This document shows positions 21,001-29,160 of a stretch of 64,000 nucleotides of DNA, one piece after another. The notes under the pieces are model-generated. The model saw only the letters and a list, made by a program, of their open reading frames with translations, made no database searches and was not told where the DNA came from. The position numbers were made by a program, and so were the translations under genes. Each line of letters opens with the position of its first letter. Positions within the stretch are counted from its first letter, which is position 1. Origin of the DNA: Marivita geojedonensis (GTDB lineage: Bacteria > Pseudomonadota > Alphaproteobacteria > Rhodobacterales > Rhodobacteraceae); contig NZ_JFKC01000008.1 of NCBI RefSeq assembly GCF_002115805.1, positions 1 to 64,000 on the forward strand. Direction: 5' to 3'.

Positions 21001-21446
21001 CCGAGCGGGATGGCTGGTCGTTTGCACAGGAGTTGCGTTCCGGAGACTGGCCGAACGTACCGATCATTGTCATTTCAGGCCATGCTGACGAGGAGGGTGT
21101 TCCAGGTTCACGGGTGGCGCTGCACGATGCGTTTCTCGCGAAACCGTTCAACCTCGACGAACTCCTGATGCAGATCGCAGAGTTGTTGAAGGTGACTCTC
21201 ATTCTGAGTTCGGAAGACGAGGCCGAACAAGCGGTCGTTGATGATTTGACGGACCACGATCTCGACGCGCTGTGCGAAAGCGCGGAGCTCGGCCATGCGG
21301 CTGGCGTGCGCACGCTCCTCGAGGAACTGCGCTCTGCAAAAAGGGGGGCGCCCAGCCTTCTCGACCTGCTCGAGAAGCGACTGGACCGTTTTGACATGGG
21401 AGGAATCGTCGAAGCCTTGGAGGCAACAAAAAATGGCGTTGAATGA
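18066..21446 (+). CDS. Hybrid sensor histidine kinase with NCS1-permease-like sensor domain and receiver
   Basis: The protein has 1,126 residues. Residues about 35-500 form ~12 membrane segments resembling purine/cytosine permeases (NCS1/CodB type). Next come a cysteine-rich patch (about 507-553, with CTVC, CSLCC and DLC) and two more membrane segments (about 575-630). A coiled linker leads to a HisKA domain with phospho-accepting His687 (HELRTP), an HATPase_c domain (NLLSNALRYTDEG, DTGIGI, GSGLGL), and a receiver with Asp975 (LDIDMP) and conserved Lys (AKPF). No clear ribosome site precedes the ATG, and an ATG at 18102 is an alternative. It diverges from urtA and overlaps the response-regulator gene, so it probably senses amide, urea or a related compound. 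Confidence 0.85.
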   Translation: MSARTAFSADNSMVARLTATREKRTYNRWVANETMEDFALRFTARRARRWSYSRVANTAIGSISFLALEAIGATITITYGFDTAIIAIMLVGAILFLTGLPISYYAAKYGLDIDLMTRGAGFGYLGSTITSLIYASFTFIFFALEAAILALALEFTLGVPLFIGYVASSLVVIPLVIHGFSKISAFQAWTQPLWVLLHVLPFLILGFVGYDIDTWTGFKGSTEVPDGAELLMLGAASGVVFSLVAQIGEQIDFLRFLPEPRSTAERRKWWLALICAGPGWSVLGMLKMLAGSYLVTLAIRENVPPEEATDPTRLYYTAFEQMLSSPFLVLALTAAFVVLSQLKINVTNAYAGSIAWSNFFSRLTKSHPGRVVWLVFNVAIAVMLMELGVFTGLEHVLSLYSHVAVAWIGALVADLVVNKPLGLSPKGIEFRRSHLYDVNPVGIGAMLIACLVSLLAFAGVLGTIAQAFSSFVALLTAFILAPILAWATNGRYYLARVDPEPTAAASMHTCTVCEYRFDAEDMSDCPFHFGRICSLCCSLDTACHDLCKPHGRLDASLREAFLAALPAPIAHAMVSRLSRYILTTAFLSLCFGALLLVIRAFANEDTLDAVLTIIFCTVLIVIGIAVWMFVLVGESQKNALEETERQTQLLLKEIRAHERTDLALQEAKEKAEAANLAKTRYMSGLSHELRTPLNAIYGFAQLLEKDPDLAPWRVSITSIRRSSEHLAGLINGLLDISRIEAGRLEIARDKVNLHALLRQTASIFEAEAKDKGITFKWSTHGRIPALVGTDEKRLRQVIINLLSNALRYTDEGRVELDLSYRNEVAVITVKDTGIGIAPENLTRIWRPFERAGRSDRQGSGLGLTITKLLVEIMGGEIDLKSTPGLGSTFSVKMMLPAISTSIFDAQDLNKSAHQPTFVGYRGARKTILVVDDDVNHLTLTERFLSNLGFVVLVACSVDLAEELLSEAMPDLMVLDIDMPERDGWSFAQELRSGDWPNVPIIVISGHADEEGVPGSRVALHDAFLAKPFNLDELLMQIAELLKVTLILSSEDEAEQAVVDDLTDHDLDALCESAELGHAAGVRTLLEELRSAKRGAPSLLDLLEKRLDRFDMGGIVEALEATKNGVE

Positions 21447-22326
21447 TTTTGGCCCGAAATGCATCGCTTTGGTGGTGGATGATACGCCCGACACACTGGG
21501 AATGGTTTCGAGTGCGCTTGAGGACAGCGGCATCACAGTGCTTGTCGCCACCAACGGGCCATCCGCAATAGAACTGACGCGCAAGGTCGAACCGGATGTG
21601 ATCCTCATGGACGCGGTCATGCCTGGCATGTCAGGGTTTGAAACCTGCCGTGAGCTCAAATTCGGGAGCGAGCCGGTAACAACACCGATTGTCTTTATGA
21701 CAGGACTGACTGAAAAAGAGCACCTTCTGGAAGGTCTTGCTTCAGGCGGTGTCGACTACATCACGAAACCGGTGATTGTCGAAGAACTCCTTGCCCGGCT
21801 CAGCACGCATATCGTCAATTCTCGACTGCTTCAAAGTGCCCGCGATGCGCTGGATACATCCGGTCGATCCGTGCTGGCGTGCGACAGAAATGGCAAGGTT
21901 TTATGGGGATCCCAGAACGCGCTGGCTGTCCTTCGCGAGTCAGATGCTGTGTTTGACTCATCCTGGACCGCATGGGTTGCAAACTGCGCGAACCGGCCTG
22001 TCTCATCGGTTCAACCCTTCGAGACGCGTGAACTGACGTTTCAGTTTGTTGGAATGACGGCGGCTGCAGAAATCCTGATCAAGCCGATGCGCAGCATGAC
22101 AGACAGCAAAGACAGTGTCCTCGCAAGCGCATTCCATCTCACACCGCGGGAAGCTGAAGTGCTGTATTGGTTGACCCTTGGAAAAACCAATCGCGACATC
22201 AGCATCATTCTCGGTCTGAGCGCGCGCACGGTGAACAAGCACCTTGAACAGGTATTTCAGAAGATGGGCATCGACAACCGCACATCAGCAGCGGTGAAAG
22301 CCGACCGGGTTCTGAACGCACTATAG
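21433..22326 (+). CDS. LuxR-family response regulator partnered with the permease-like kinase
   Basis: The protein has 297 residues. The N-terminal receiver (CIALVVDDTPD, phospho-acceptor in LMDAVMPGMSG, KP near residue 110) is followed by a middle PAS-like region (about 150-220) and a C-terminal LuxR helix-turn-helix (LTPREAEVLYWLTLGKTNRDI). GGAGG lies nine bases before the ATG, and the gene overlaps the kinase by 14 bases. It is the likely output of the kinase and candidate activator of urtABCDE-fmdAB through the nearby palindrome. Confidence 0.88.
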   Translation: MALNDFGPKCIALVVDDTPDTLGMVSSALEDSGITVLVATNGPSAIELTRKVEPDVILMDAVMPGMSGFETCRELKFGSEPVTTPIVFMTGLTEKEHLLEGLASGGVDYITKPVIVEELLARLSTHIVNSRLLQSARDALDTSGRSVLACDRNGKVLWGSQNALAVLRESDAVFDSSWTAWVANCANRPVSSVQPFETRELTFQFVGMTAAAEILIKPMRSMTDSKDSVLASAFHLTPREAEVLYWLTLGKTNRDISIILGLSARTVNKHLEQVFQKMGIDNRTSAAVKADRVLNAL

Positions 22327-22495
22327 CGTCAGGGTGCAGGATCGGCTCAGGCGAAGTTTCACATTACGGCCGTCGCAGACCCTTCTGCACCGACCGACTG
22401 TGATGGATCGTACATCTGCGATGTCAAGACGTGAACGGGGCACCAACGGGCGAATCCCAAAATGTGATCTTCCAAAGCTCGTGACCCTTTGGCCC

Positions 22496-22738
22496 TCAAG
22501 CAGATCGCGCGAGATACGCGGCCGCACGAGCCGGAGTAGATATTTCCGTGTAGTCTTTCTCGGGAATGTCGATTCCCAGCCGCTGATGAAGAGCCGTCAC
22601 GAGGTTCAGAACGTCCATGGAATCCAGTTCAAGATCGTCCTGAATATGATCGTCGGGACCGACATCGTCCGCGTCAATATCAGGTGCTACTCGTACCAAC
22701 TCCTCGAGGAAGATTGCCTGGTAGTCAGTTTCAGTCAT
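22496..22738 (-). CDS. Acyl carrier protein
   Basis: This 80-residue acidic carrier protein has the phosphopantetheine attachment motif LELDSMDVLNLV, with Ser as the expected 4'-phosphopantetheine site. The ATG overlaps the E2 stop as ATGA, so it is translated together with the dehydrogenase genes. It is not the housekeeping fatty-acid ACP by context: there are no fab genes nearby. Its partner is presumably an acyl group made by the E1/E2 or ligase of the same operon. The next gene converges from the other strand after 169 bases, where I see no clear terminator. Confidence 0.88.
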   Translation of the reverse strand: MTETDYQAIFLEELVRVAPDIDADDVGPDDHIQDDLELDSMDVLNLVTALHQRLGIDIPEKDYTEISTPARAAAYLARSA

Positions 22739-23919
22739 AGCTCCTCCGGTGATTGTACCAACTTTTCAAATGCGCTGATGAAACGCGCGACCTGTCGACC
22801 ATCGCTTACTCGGTGATCTGCCGACACCGTGAGAGTCACGACGTGCCTTGGGACAATTTCGCCATCAACAACCCATGGCCTGAGATGCGGAGCACCAAGG
22901 CCCACCAGCGCGACCTGGGGCGGGAATATAACGCCGGTCATCTCCTCGGCTCCGGTCTCGCCCAGACTTGAGACGGTAATCGTACCTTTTGTCATCTCGG
23001 AGCTGCGAAGCCGCCCGGCCCGGGCTCTGGCCACGAGGTCGCGCATGCCCTCCATGGTTTCCTCAAGTGTCATGGACATGGCATCCATCAATGCAGGCGC
23101 CACCAATCCGCCCCCGCGAAGCGCAACAGCAACTCCGGGATTGATAACCTCGGAGGGCTGGAAGCCATCGGGTTCGTTGAAATGTCCGTTCATCACGGGC
23201 ACCTTGCCAGCAGCAAGCGTCGTTGCGCGCACGAACAGCGCGCCCAAGAGAATACGTTTGTCAGGCGAGAGGGAGGCGTTCCGCTCCTCGAGAAACCGAA
23301 TTGCAGGATCGACGTCTATCGTCTCGGACAGATAAAAATGGGGAATTGTCTGCTTGGCCCGCGTCATTGCCGCGGCGATTGCCTTTCGCATTTCGCCAAG
23401 CCGGGTTCCGTCCGATGTGGGCGTGGGAGTCGATCGCGGCACAGCCGCACTCAATCCGTCCACGTCACCAAGGACAACAACCCCACCAGGGCCGGTGCCG
23501 CGAATATCTCGGAGATCAAGTCCCAGCTCATGAGCGCGAACACGTGCGGCCGGAGACGCCATGACTGCGGTTCCAGTGGCCGGAGCTGACCTCGGGATCG
23601 GATCCGGCACCGGCTGCGGCGTCGAGACAGGACGCGCAGGTGGTATCGCCTCCGCTTCTATTGGATCTCGCCGCATATCTTCGCCGGGTTTGAGGATCAC
23701 TGCTAACGGTGCACCGACCGGCAACTCACGACCGAGTTCAGCAGTCAGTTCGGTCACGGTGCCTTCATCGAAAGTCTCGATCTCTATCGCCCCTTTCTGC
23801 GTCTCGACAACCGCGACGATGTCACCGCGCTTTACGGTATCGCCGGGCTTGACCGTCCATTCGACAAGCTTTCCTGCCTCCATGTCGGCGCCCAAGGATG
23901 GCATCGTGAAAATGCCCAT
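22735..23919 (-). CDS. 2-oxoacid dehydrogenase E2 (dihydrolipoyl acyltransferase)
   Basis: The protein has 394 residues: an N-terminal lipoyl domain with the target lysine in VETQKGAIEIE (about residue 43), a proline-rich linker, a peripheral subunit-binding domain (ASPAARVRAHELGLDL, GTGPGG) and a C-terminal catalytic domain ending in SADHRVSDGRQVARFI with the catalytic His and Asp. It transfers an acyl group from E1 to CoA, or possibly here to the adjacent ACP. The ATG at 23919 has a G-rich site before it and lies one base after the E1 stop. No E3 gene accompanies it. Confidence 0.9.
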   Translation of the reverse strand: MGIFTMPSLGADMEAGKLVEWTVKPGDTVKRGDIVAVVETQKGAIEIETFDEGTVTELTAELGRELPVGAPLAVILKPGEDMRRDPIEAEAIPPARPVSTPQPVPDPIPRSAPATGTAVMASPAARVRAHELGLDLRDIRGTGPGGVVVLGDVDGLSAAVPRSTPTPTSDGTRLGEMRKAIAAAMTRAKQTIPHFYLSETIDVDPAIRFLEERNASLSPDKRILLGALFVRATTLAAGKVPVMNGHFNEPDGFQPSEVINPGVAVALRGGGLVAPALMDAMSMTLEETMEGMRDLVARARAGRLRSSEMTKGTITVSSLGETGAEEMTGVIFPPQVALVGLGAPHLRPWVVDGEIVPRHVVTLTVSADHRVSDGRQVARFISAFEKLVQSPEEL

Positions 23920-23920
23920 C

Positions 23921-25915
23921 TCAGACCCCCATTTGAGCTTTGACGGTCGCAACAATCGACGCAACCTGAGGGATCGATGCATCCTCAAGATGCTTCGGAT
24001 ACGGAATGGGGACTTCCCGTGCGCAGACTCTTTCTACAGGTGCATCGAGCGACCATAGGCATTGCTCCATGATCCGCGCCGAGATTTCAGCCGAAAGAGA
24101 CCCGCTGCGCCAACCTTCGTCAATAATCACTGCGCGCCGCGTCTTGGCGACTGACGCCATGATCGTCGCGTCATCGAGAGGGCGCAGCGTTCTCAAGTCG
24201 ATGACTTCAGCGTTTATTCCCGAGGACGCCAGAACATCGGCGGCTTCAAGCGTCTTGAAGAGGGATCCACCGTAGGTGATCAAACTGACGTCACTTCCTT
24301 CGCGACGCACAATTGCACGTGAAATATCCACGGCTCCAGCAGCCGTATCGATTGATCCCGTGCGATTGTAGAGCATGACGTTTTCGAAGATCAGCACCGG
24401 GTCGGGATCCTCGATTGCTGTCCAAAGCATGCCACGCGCATCCTCGATTGTGGCTGGCGCGAGCACCTTCAAACCGGGGATATGCGCATACCAACCTTCC
24501 AGACTGTGCGAGTGCTGAGCGGCCAACTGTTTGCCGGCACCGGTGGCCATCCGAATGACCAAGGGAACACTGAACTGTCCGCCCGACATATGCCGGATCG
24601 TTGCCGCGGTGTTCATGATCTGATCAAGAGCCAACAAAGAGAAGTTCACGGTCATCAGCTCGACGATAGGGCGAAGCCCGGCGGCAGCCGCTCCAATGCC
24701 TGCCCCGGTGAAACCGGATTCCGACAGAGGTGTGTCCCGGATGCGGTTCTCTCCGAACTCCTCCATCAAGCCTTTGGTCACGGCATAGCATCCACCGTAG
24801 GCCCCCACGTCTTCGCCCATCAGAAACACGCGATCATCCTGGGCCATCGCCTCACGAATGGCTTGCTTGACCGCTTCCCGATATGTCATCTCGACCGTTT
24901 GCCCCGACGGTTCTTTCGGCACAATTTCGGGCGCCTGCGGCCCAAGCACATGTTCCTCGAGGTCTTCGACTGGTTCCCAAGTACCGGCTTCAGCGAAAGC
25001 GACCGCCTCTGCTATCTCAGCATCGATCCGGGCGTCAATGTCAGAGACATCGTTTTCGTGGATCAGGTCATTTTCAAGCAGCCAGGTTTGGAACCTGACG
25101 ATGGGCCCTTTTTCGCGCCACAACTCGATCTCGGACTTTTCCCGATAAAGCTGCGCATCGAACATTGAATGTGCCCGGAACCGGTAGGTGGTGCATTCAA
25201 GAAAGTAGGGGCGCCCGGTGTCCCGAATGGTGGCCAAGGCCCTGCGGGTTGCGGCTTCTACCGCGACGACATCCATGCCATCCACCGTTTCCGAGACGAT
25301 GTTATAGGAGGCGGCCTTGGCGCGAATATCGGTCTGGGATTCATAGCGCGCCAACGCGGTACCCATCGCGTACCCGTTGTTTTCGCAGACGAACAGAACC
25401 GGCAAGTCCCACAGTTCCGCAAGGTTGAGGGTTTCGTGAAATTCGCCCTCTGCAACAGCGCCGTCACCGAAGAAGCACACCGTCACCCTATCGTCCCCGG
25501 TCATCTTGTCCGCAAGCGCAAGCCCTCCCGCAAGCGGAAGACCACCCCCGACAATAGCATTGCCGCCGAAAAACTCGGTCTTGGCATCGAAAAGGTGCAT
25601 CGAACCACCGCGCCCCCCCGAACAGCCTTCAGCCTTTCCGTACATTTCCGCCATGACACTCGACATCGAAACGCCGCGCACCAGGGCATGGCCATGTTCT
25701 CGATATGTAGCGACAATTCGATCTGTATCGCGCAGAACGGGAATGACACCCGCCGCGATTGCTTCTTCGCCGTCATAGAGATGCAGGAACCCTCGGATCT
25801 TCTGCTGAGTATACAATTCAGCACATTTGTCCTCGAATTTGCGGATCCGGATCATGTGGGCCAGCAGTTCCAGAACGTGAGCCCGATTGAGATGCGGTTT
25901 TTCGATAACGGTCAT
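23921..25915 (-). CDS. Fused E1 alpha-beta thiamine-diphosphate 2-oxoacid dehydrogenase
   Basis: The protein has 664 residues. The N-terminal half is an E1-alpha domain with the ThDP motif [17 protein letters not shown]...ENN. After a linker near residue 335, the C-terminal half is an E1-beta domain ([45 protein letters not shown]). It decarboxylates a 2-oxoacid (pyruvate, acetoin-like or branched chain; not decidable by eye) and acylates the E2 lipoyl group. In most bacteria alpha and beta are separate genes, so the fusion is notable. The ATG overlaps the ligase stop as ATGA. Confidence 0.9.
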   Translation of the reverse strand: MTVIEKPHLNRAHVLELLAHMIRIRKFEDKCAELYTQQKIRGFLHLYDGEEAIAAGVIPVLRDTDRIVATYREHGHALVRGVSMSSVMAEMYGKAEGCSGGRGGSMHLFDAKTEFFGGNAIVGGGLPLAGGLALADKMTGDDRVTVCFFGDGAVAEGEFHETLNLAELWDLPVLFVCENNGYAMGTALARYESQTDIRAKAASYNIVSETVDGMDVVAVEAATRRALATIRDTGRPYFLECTTYRFRAHSMFDAQLYREKSEIELWREKGPIVRFQTWLLENDLIHENDVSDIDARIDAEIAEAVAFAEAGTWEPVEDLEEHVLGPQAPEIVPKEPSGQTVEMTYREAVKQAIREAMAQDDRVFLMGEDVGAYGGCYAVTKGLMEEFGENRIRDTPLSESGFTGAGIGAAAAGLRPIVELMTVNFSLLALDQIMNTAATIRHMSGGQFSVPLVIRMATGAGKQLAAQHSHSLEGWYAHIPGLKVLAPATIEDARGMLWTAIEDPDPVLIFENVMLYNRTGSIDTAAGAVDISRAIVRREGSDVSLITYGGSLFKTLEAADVLASSGINAEVIDLRTLRPLDDATIMASVAKTRRAVIIDEGWRSGSLSAEISARIMEQCLWSLDAPVERVCAREVPIPYPKHLEDASIPQVASIVATVKAQMGV

Positions 25916-27660
25916 GTCTCATCAGTCTCCAGTGTGGAAATGTCGCCTTCGGGAAGCCCTAACTCGCGCGCCTTCAGAAGCCGCCGCATGATTTTTCCGG
26001 ATCGCGTTTTCGGCAGTGTCTTGCGGAAGACGATCTCACGTGGCGCAACTGCCGGCCCAAGTTTCTTGCGCGCATGTCCTCGGATGGATTGCTCGAGGTC
26101 ATCATCCGGCTGAAAGCCCGGATTAAGCGTGACATAGGCTTTGACCAGTTCCCCGGCGGTTTCGTCGGGAACTCCGATGACACCTGCTTCAGCCACCGCT
26201 TCGTGTTCGATCAACGCGCTTTCGACTTCGAATGGCCCGATCAGATGCCCGGACGTTTTGATGAGATCATCAGCACGTCCTACGAACCAGAAATACCCAT
26301 CTTTGTCTCGCATCGCGAGATCGCCGGAGAGATACCAACCATCCCTGAAACACTTCTGATATCTGGCCTCTTCATTCAGATAGGCCCGCATCATGGAAGG
26401 CCATCCAGGCCGCAACGCGAGTTCCCCAATCTCACCATCGCCAAGTTCGACCATACCATCATTGGCTTGCGTGACGATGGCCGCTTCGATCCCCGGCAAG
26501 GGTCGCCCCATTGATCCGGGGCGCACCTCGGCTCCGGGACAATTGGCAATCATGATTCCGCCGGTCTCTGTCTGCCACCAATTGTCGTGGAATGGCTGTC
26601 CAAAGACTTCCTTACTCCAGATGACAGCCTCTGGGTTGAGAGGTTCTCCAACGCTGGCAAGGAAAACCAAGGACGAGAAATCATACTTCGCGGCAGTTGC
26701 ATTTCCCGCACGCATCATCATCCGAATGGCTGTAGGCGCTGAGTACCAGACCTCGACACGCTCTTTCTCAATCGTGCCGTACCATCGGTCGATGTCGAAC
26801 TCTGCCTCGTCGACCAGCATCGTCACACGGTTCACCAATGGTGATATGATTCCGTAGGTCGTGCCGGTAACCCAACCCGGATCAGCGGTGCACCAATAGA
26901 TCGTGCCCGGCGACAGGCGAAGTGCATAGTTGCCCGAGAACGCGTGGTAGATGACGGCGTTATGGACATGAACCGCACCCTTGGGCTTCCCGGTCGTGCC
27001 GGACGTGAAATGGATCAGTGCGGGATCCTCTGGCGCGGTCCTGACCGTTTCAAACGCAGTCGCAGCGGACGCCATTGATGGCCCAAGAGCGATGCAGTCT
27101 TCGGGCGCATCATCTCCTACGATCAGGACGAGTTTCAAAGTCGGAATTTCATCCCGCCACTTGGAAATCTTACGTTTGTAGATCGAAGCGGTGGTAACGA
27201 GAACGTTTGCCTTGCCGATTTCCATCCGAGTGCGGATGGGCTCCGGTCCGAACGCCGAGAACAACGGTGTAAAGATCAACCCCGCCTTAAGAGCGCCAAG
27301 TGCAGCAGCGTAAAGCTCGGGCACACGGCCCATAAGAGCGAAGACACTGTCGCCTTTTCTTAGCCCGTGATCGACAAGGACATTGGCAAATCGCGATGCC
27401 AACTCCGTCAGATCGGTATAGGTCAGGTCCTGCGTGCTTCCGTCCTTGCCAAGCCATTTGATCGCGATCTGCGCTCCGTGGCCATCGGCGACATGACGGT
27501 CTAGCGCTTCATGCGCGATGTTGATGCCGCCCTTCCATCCATCGATCAGACTTCGCGCATGGCCCCATGGGTCATCACCTTCAGTCAATGTATTAGGTAA
27601 ACCACTGGCGTCGGAAACTGCACCGACACCAGACGCGAGTGAAACGCGATCCTGGGTCAT
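25912..27660 (-). CDS. AMP-forming acetyl-CoA synthetase-like ligase
   Basis: This 582-residue adenylate-forming enzyme has the P-loop [15 protein letters not shown], the WWQTETGG motif and the C-terminal [13 protein letters not shown] with the catalytic lysine. The first Trp of WWQTETGG is the residue that restricts the acyl pocket to acetate in acetyl-CoA synthetases. It resembles AcsA-type acetate-CoA ligases. GGAGGAGAG stands before the ATG. It is first in a coupled operon with E1, E2 and ACP, so it may feed or scavenge the same short acyl unit. Confidence 0.88.
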   Translation of the reverse strand: MTQDRVSLASGVGAVSDASGLPNTLTEGDDPWGHARSLIDGWKGGINIAHEALDRHVADGHGAQIAIKWLGKDGSTQDLTYTDLTELASRFANVLVDHGLRKGDSVFALMGRVPELYAAALGALKAGLIFTPLFSAFGPEPIRTRMEIGKANVLVTTASIYKRKISKWRDEIPTLKLVLIVGDDAPEDCIALGPSMASAATAFETVRTAPEDPALIHFTSGTTGKPKGAVHVHNAVIYHAFSGNYALRLSPGTIYWCTADPGWVTGTTYGIISPLVNRVTMLVDEAEFDIDRWYGTIEKERVEVWYSAPTAIRMMMRAGNATAAKYDFSSLVFLASVGEPLNPEAVIWSKEVFGQPFHDNWWQTETGGIMIANCPGAEVRPGSMGRPLPGIEAAIVTQANDGMVELGDGEIGELALRPGWPSMMRAYLNEEARYQKCFRDGWYLSGDLAMRDKDGYFWFVGRADDLIKTSGHLIGPFEVESALIEHEAVAEAGVIGVPDETAGELVKAYVTLNPGFQPDDDLEQSIRGHARKKLGPAVAPREIVFRKTLPKTRSGKIMRRLLKARELGLPEGDISTLETDET

Positions 27661-27867
27661 TAGACTCTCCTCCCAAGCGCAGTTTGCGTGCAGGCTGAGG
27701 ACTTGGAAATGACTCAGGTCAAATCGGAATTCTGGAAATGCCGGGTGTCATCGAGCTGGAAATCCTTTCATGTCAACCCCGCGGAAGGGAACAATCCAAA
27801 GCGATCCAACACCAGGCCGGGGGACAGAAACGGCATCTACTTTCTTGTTGAGCGAAGGTTCCGCGCT

Positions 27868-28821
27868 CTACGGCTTGATGACCAATTTGCCTTTCACTTC
27901 GCCCAGTCCGGTGCGGCGAAGCGCCTCCGGCACCGACGATAACGGCAGGACCCCTTCAAGATGTGGAGAGATCTTCCCCTCGACAGCTGCTCGCGCGACC
28001 CGCTCTGTCAGGTCCCGACCGCTCGGAACCATCAACATTCCGATCGATTTCCTTGCAAGGCGATAGGCTACTCCGCCGAACACGAGGGATAGGAGAACGC
28101 TGACCCTGCCGCCCAGCGCTTGATAAACGCCGCCCGTTGTCAGGCACCCGGCAATTCGGGCGGGGCCTCGGGTCGCCACCATGTCGAGAATTCTGTTCCA
28201 CTTTCTTCCCAAGCTGGCGAAATCCTGCGCTCCATAATCGATCGTCTCATCAGCACCAAGTTCCCTGAGCCACACGATCTTGCCTGCGTTATCGACAGTT
28301 GTGACGTGCGCACCTTTCGCCTTGGCCAATTGCAACGCCATGGTTCCGGAACCACCCCCGGCCCCGTTGATAAGGAGCGTATCGCCCGGATTCAGACCGT
28401 CGGTACCAGACACCGCAATCGCCCCTGCCTGAGGCAAACACGCGGCGATATCGTCTGTCAGTTCCTCAGGGGCGTGGATCATTTCAGCTTCGGACACGCA
28501 GGCGAATTCCGCGAAACCTCCGCGAACCATAACGACATCACCCATTACCCTGTCACCAATTTTGAACATGGATGTTTCCGAGCCCAGCTTATCGACAATG
28601 CCGACGATATCGGAGCCCAGAACTGGGTTTTTCGGACGGAAAAGCCCACCGACAAGCCGCGCGTAGAACGGATCACCGACAAGATATTCCCAGTCGGACA
28701 GGTTCACGCCACAGGCAAGAACTCTGACACGGATTTCGGATGCGCGCGGCTCGGGGATCGGTATGTCAGCCAAGCGCAGGTGTTCGGGGCCTCCATACCT
28801 GTCTTGAACGATAGCTTTCAT
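27868..28821 (-). CDS. MDR-family zinc-independent alcohol dehydrogenase/quinone reductase
   Basis: This 317-residue medium-chain dehydrogenase/reductase has a GroES-like N-terminal domain (CGVNLSDWEYLVGDP, LGSDIVGIVDKLG) and a Rossmann domain with LLINGAGGGSGTMALQLAKAKGA. The structural-zinc cysteines are absent and the Cys at the usual catalytic-zinc site has no visible partners, so it is more like a quinone-oxidoreductase branch. GGGGAG precedes the ATG. It stands between the ligase operon and the molybdenum hydroxylase on the same strand, with gaps of about 207 and 339 bases, so co-transcription is uncertain. Confidence 0.82.
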   Translation of the reverse strand: MKAIVQDRYGGPEHLRLADIPIPEPRASEIRVRVLACGVNLSDWEYLVGDPFYARLVGGLFRPKNPVLGSDIVGIVDKLGSETSMFKIGDRVMGDVVMVRGGFAEFACVSEAEMIHAPEELTDDIAACLPQAGAIAVSGTDGLNPGDTLLINGAGGGSGTMALQLAKAKGAHVTTVDNAGKIVWLRELGADETIDYGAQDFASLGRKWNRILDMVATRGPARIAGCLTTGGVYQALGGRVSVLLSLVFGGVAYRLARKSIGMLMVPSGRDLTERVARAAVEGKISPHLEGVLPLSSVPEALRRTGLGEVKGKLVIKP

Positions 28822-29160
28822 GAAACTCCCCTTTTGTTCGAATGATCTTGGGACAATGAACGCACTCAGGACGGCACTCCCCCGGCAATAGTGAATTATG
28901 AACGAAGCCTCTTTTGTTTGCCTTGAGCAAGGTCAAGGCGCCCTTGTCGCGGCGAGGTCGATGCAGTGTCTCGGCAAAGGGTATTGGGATACGCTCTGGA
29001 GAGATCTTGGGCATTCTCGCTTTGGGTAGTGCGAACGTTCCCGTATCTTAGCGCGACCTGTGCCACAACATTATCGAAGTGGATAGAAGACCTGCAGACC
29101 AAGTGGTTCGCAAATCACCCTCGCGTGGTCGAACACTTCGGCCCCCGAGCAACCACCCCG
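28822..29160. other. Intergenic stretch, no supported gene
   Basis: These 339 bases between the MDR gene and the molybdenum hydroxylase contain only short frames without family resemblance or good ribosome sites. They probably include the promoter of the MDR gene. A 6-bp stem (GCAACC 29149-29154 with GGTTGC 29164-29169) spans the stop of the hydroxylase gene and could weakly end that transcript. Confidence 0.4.
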
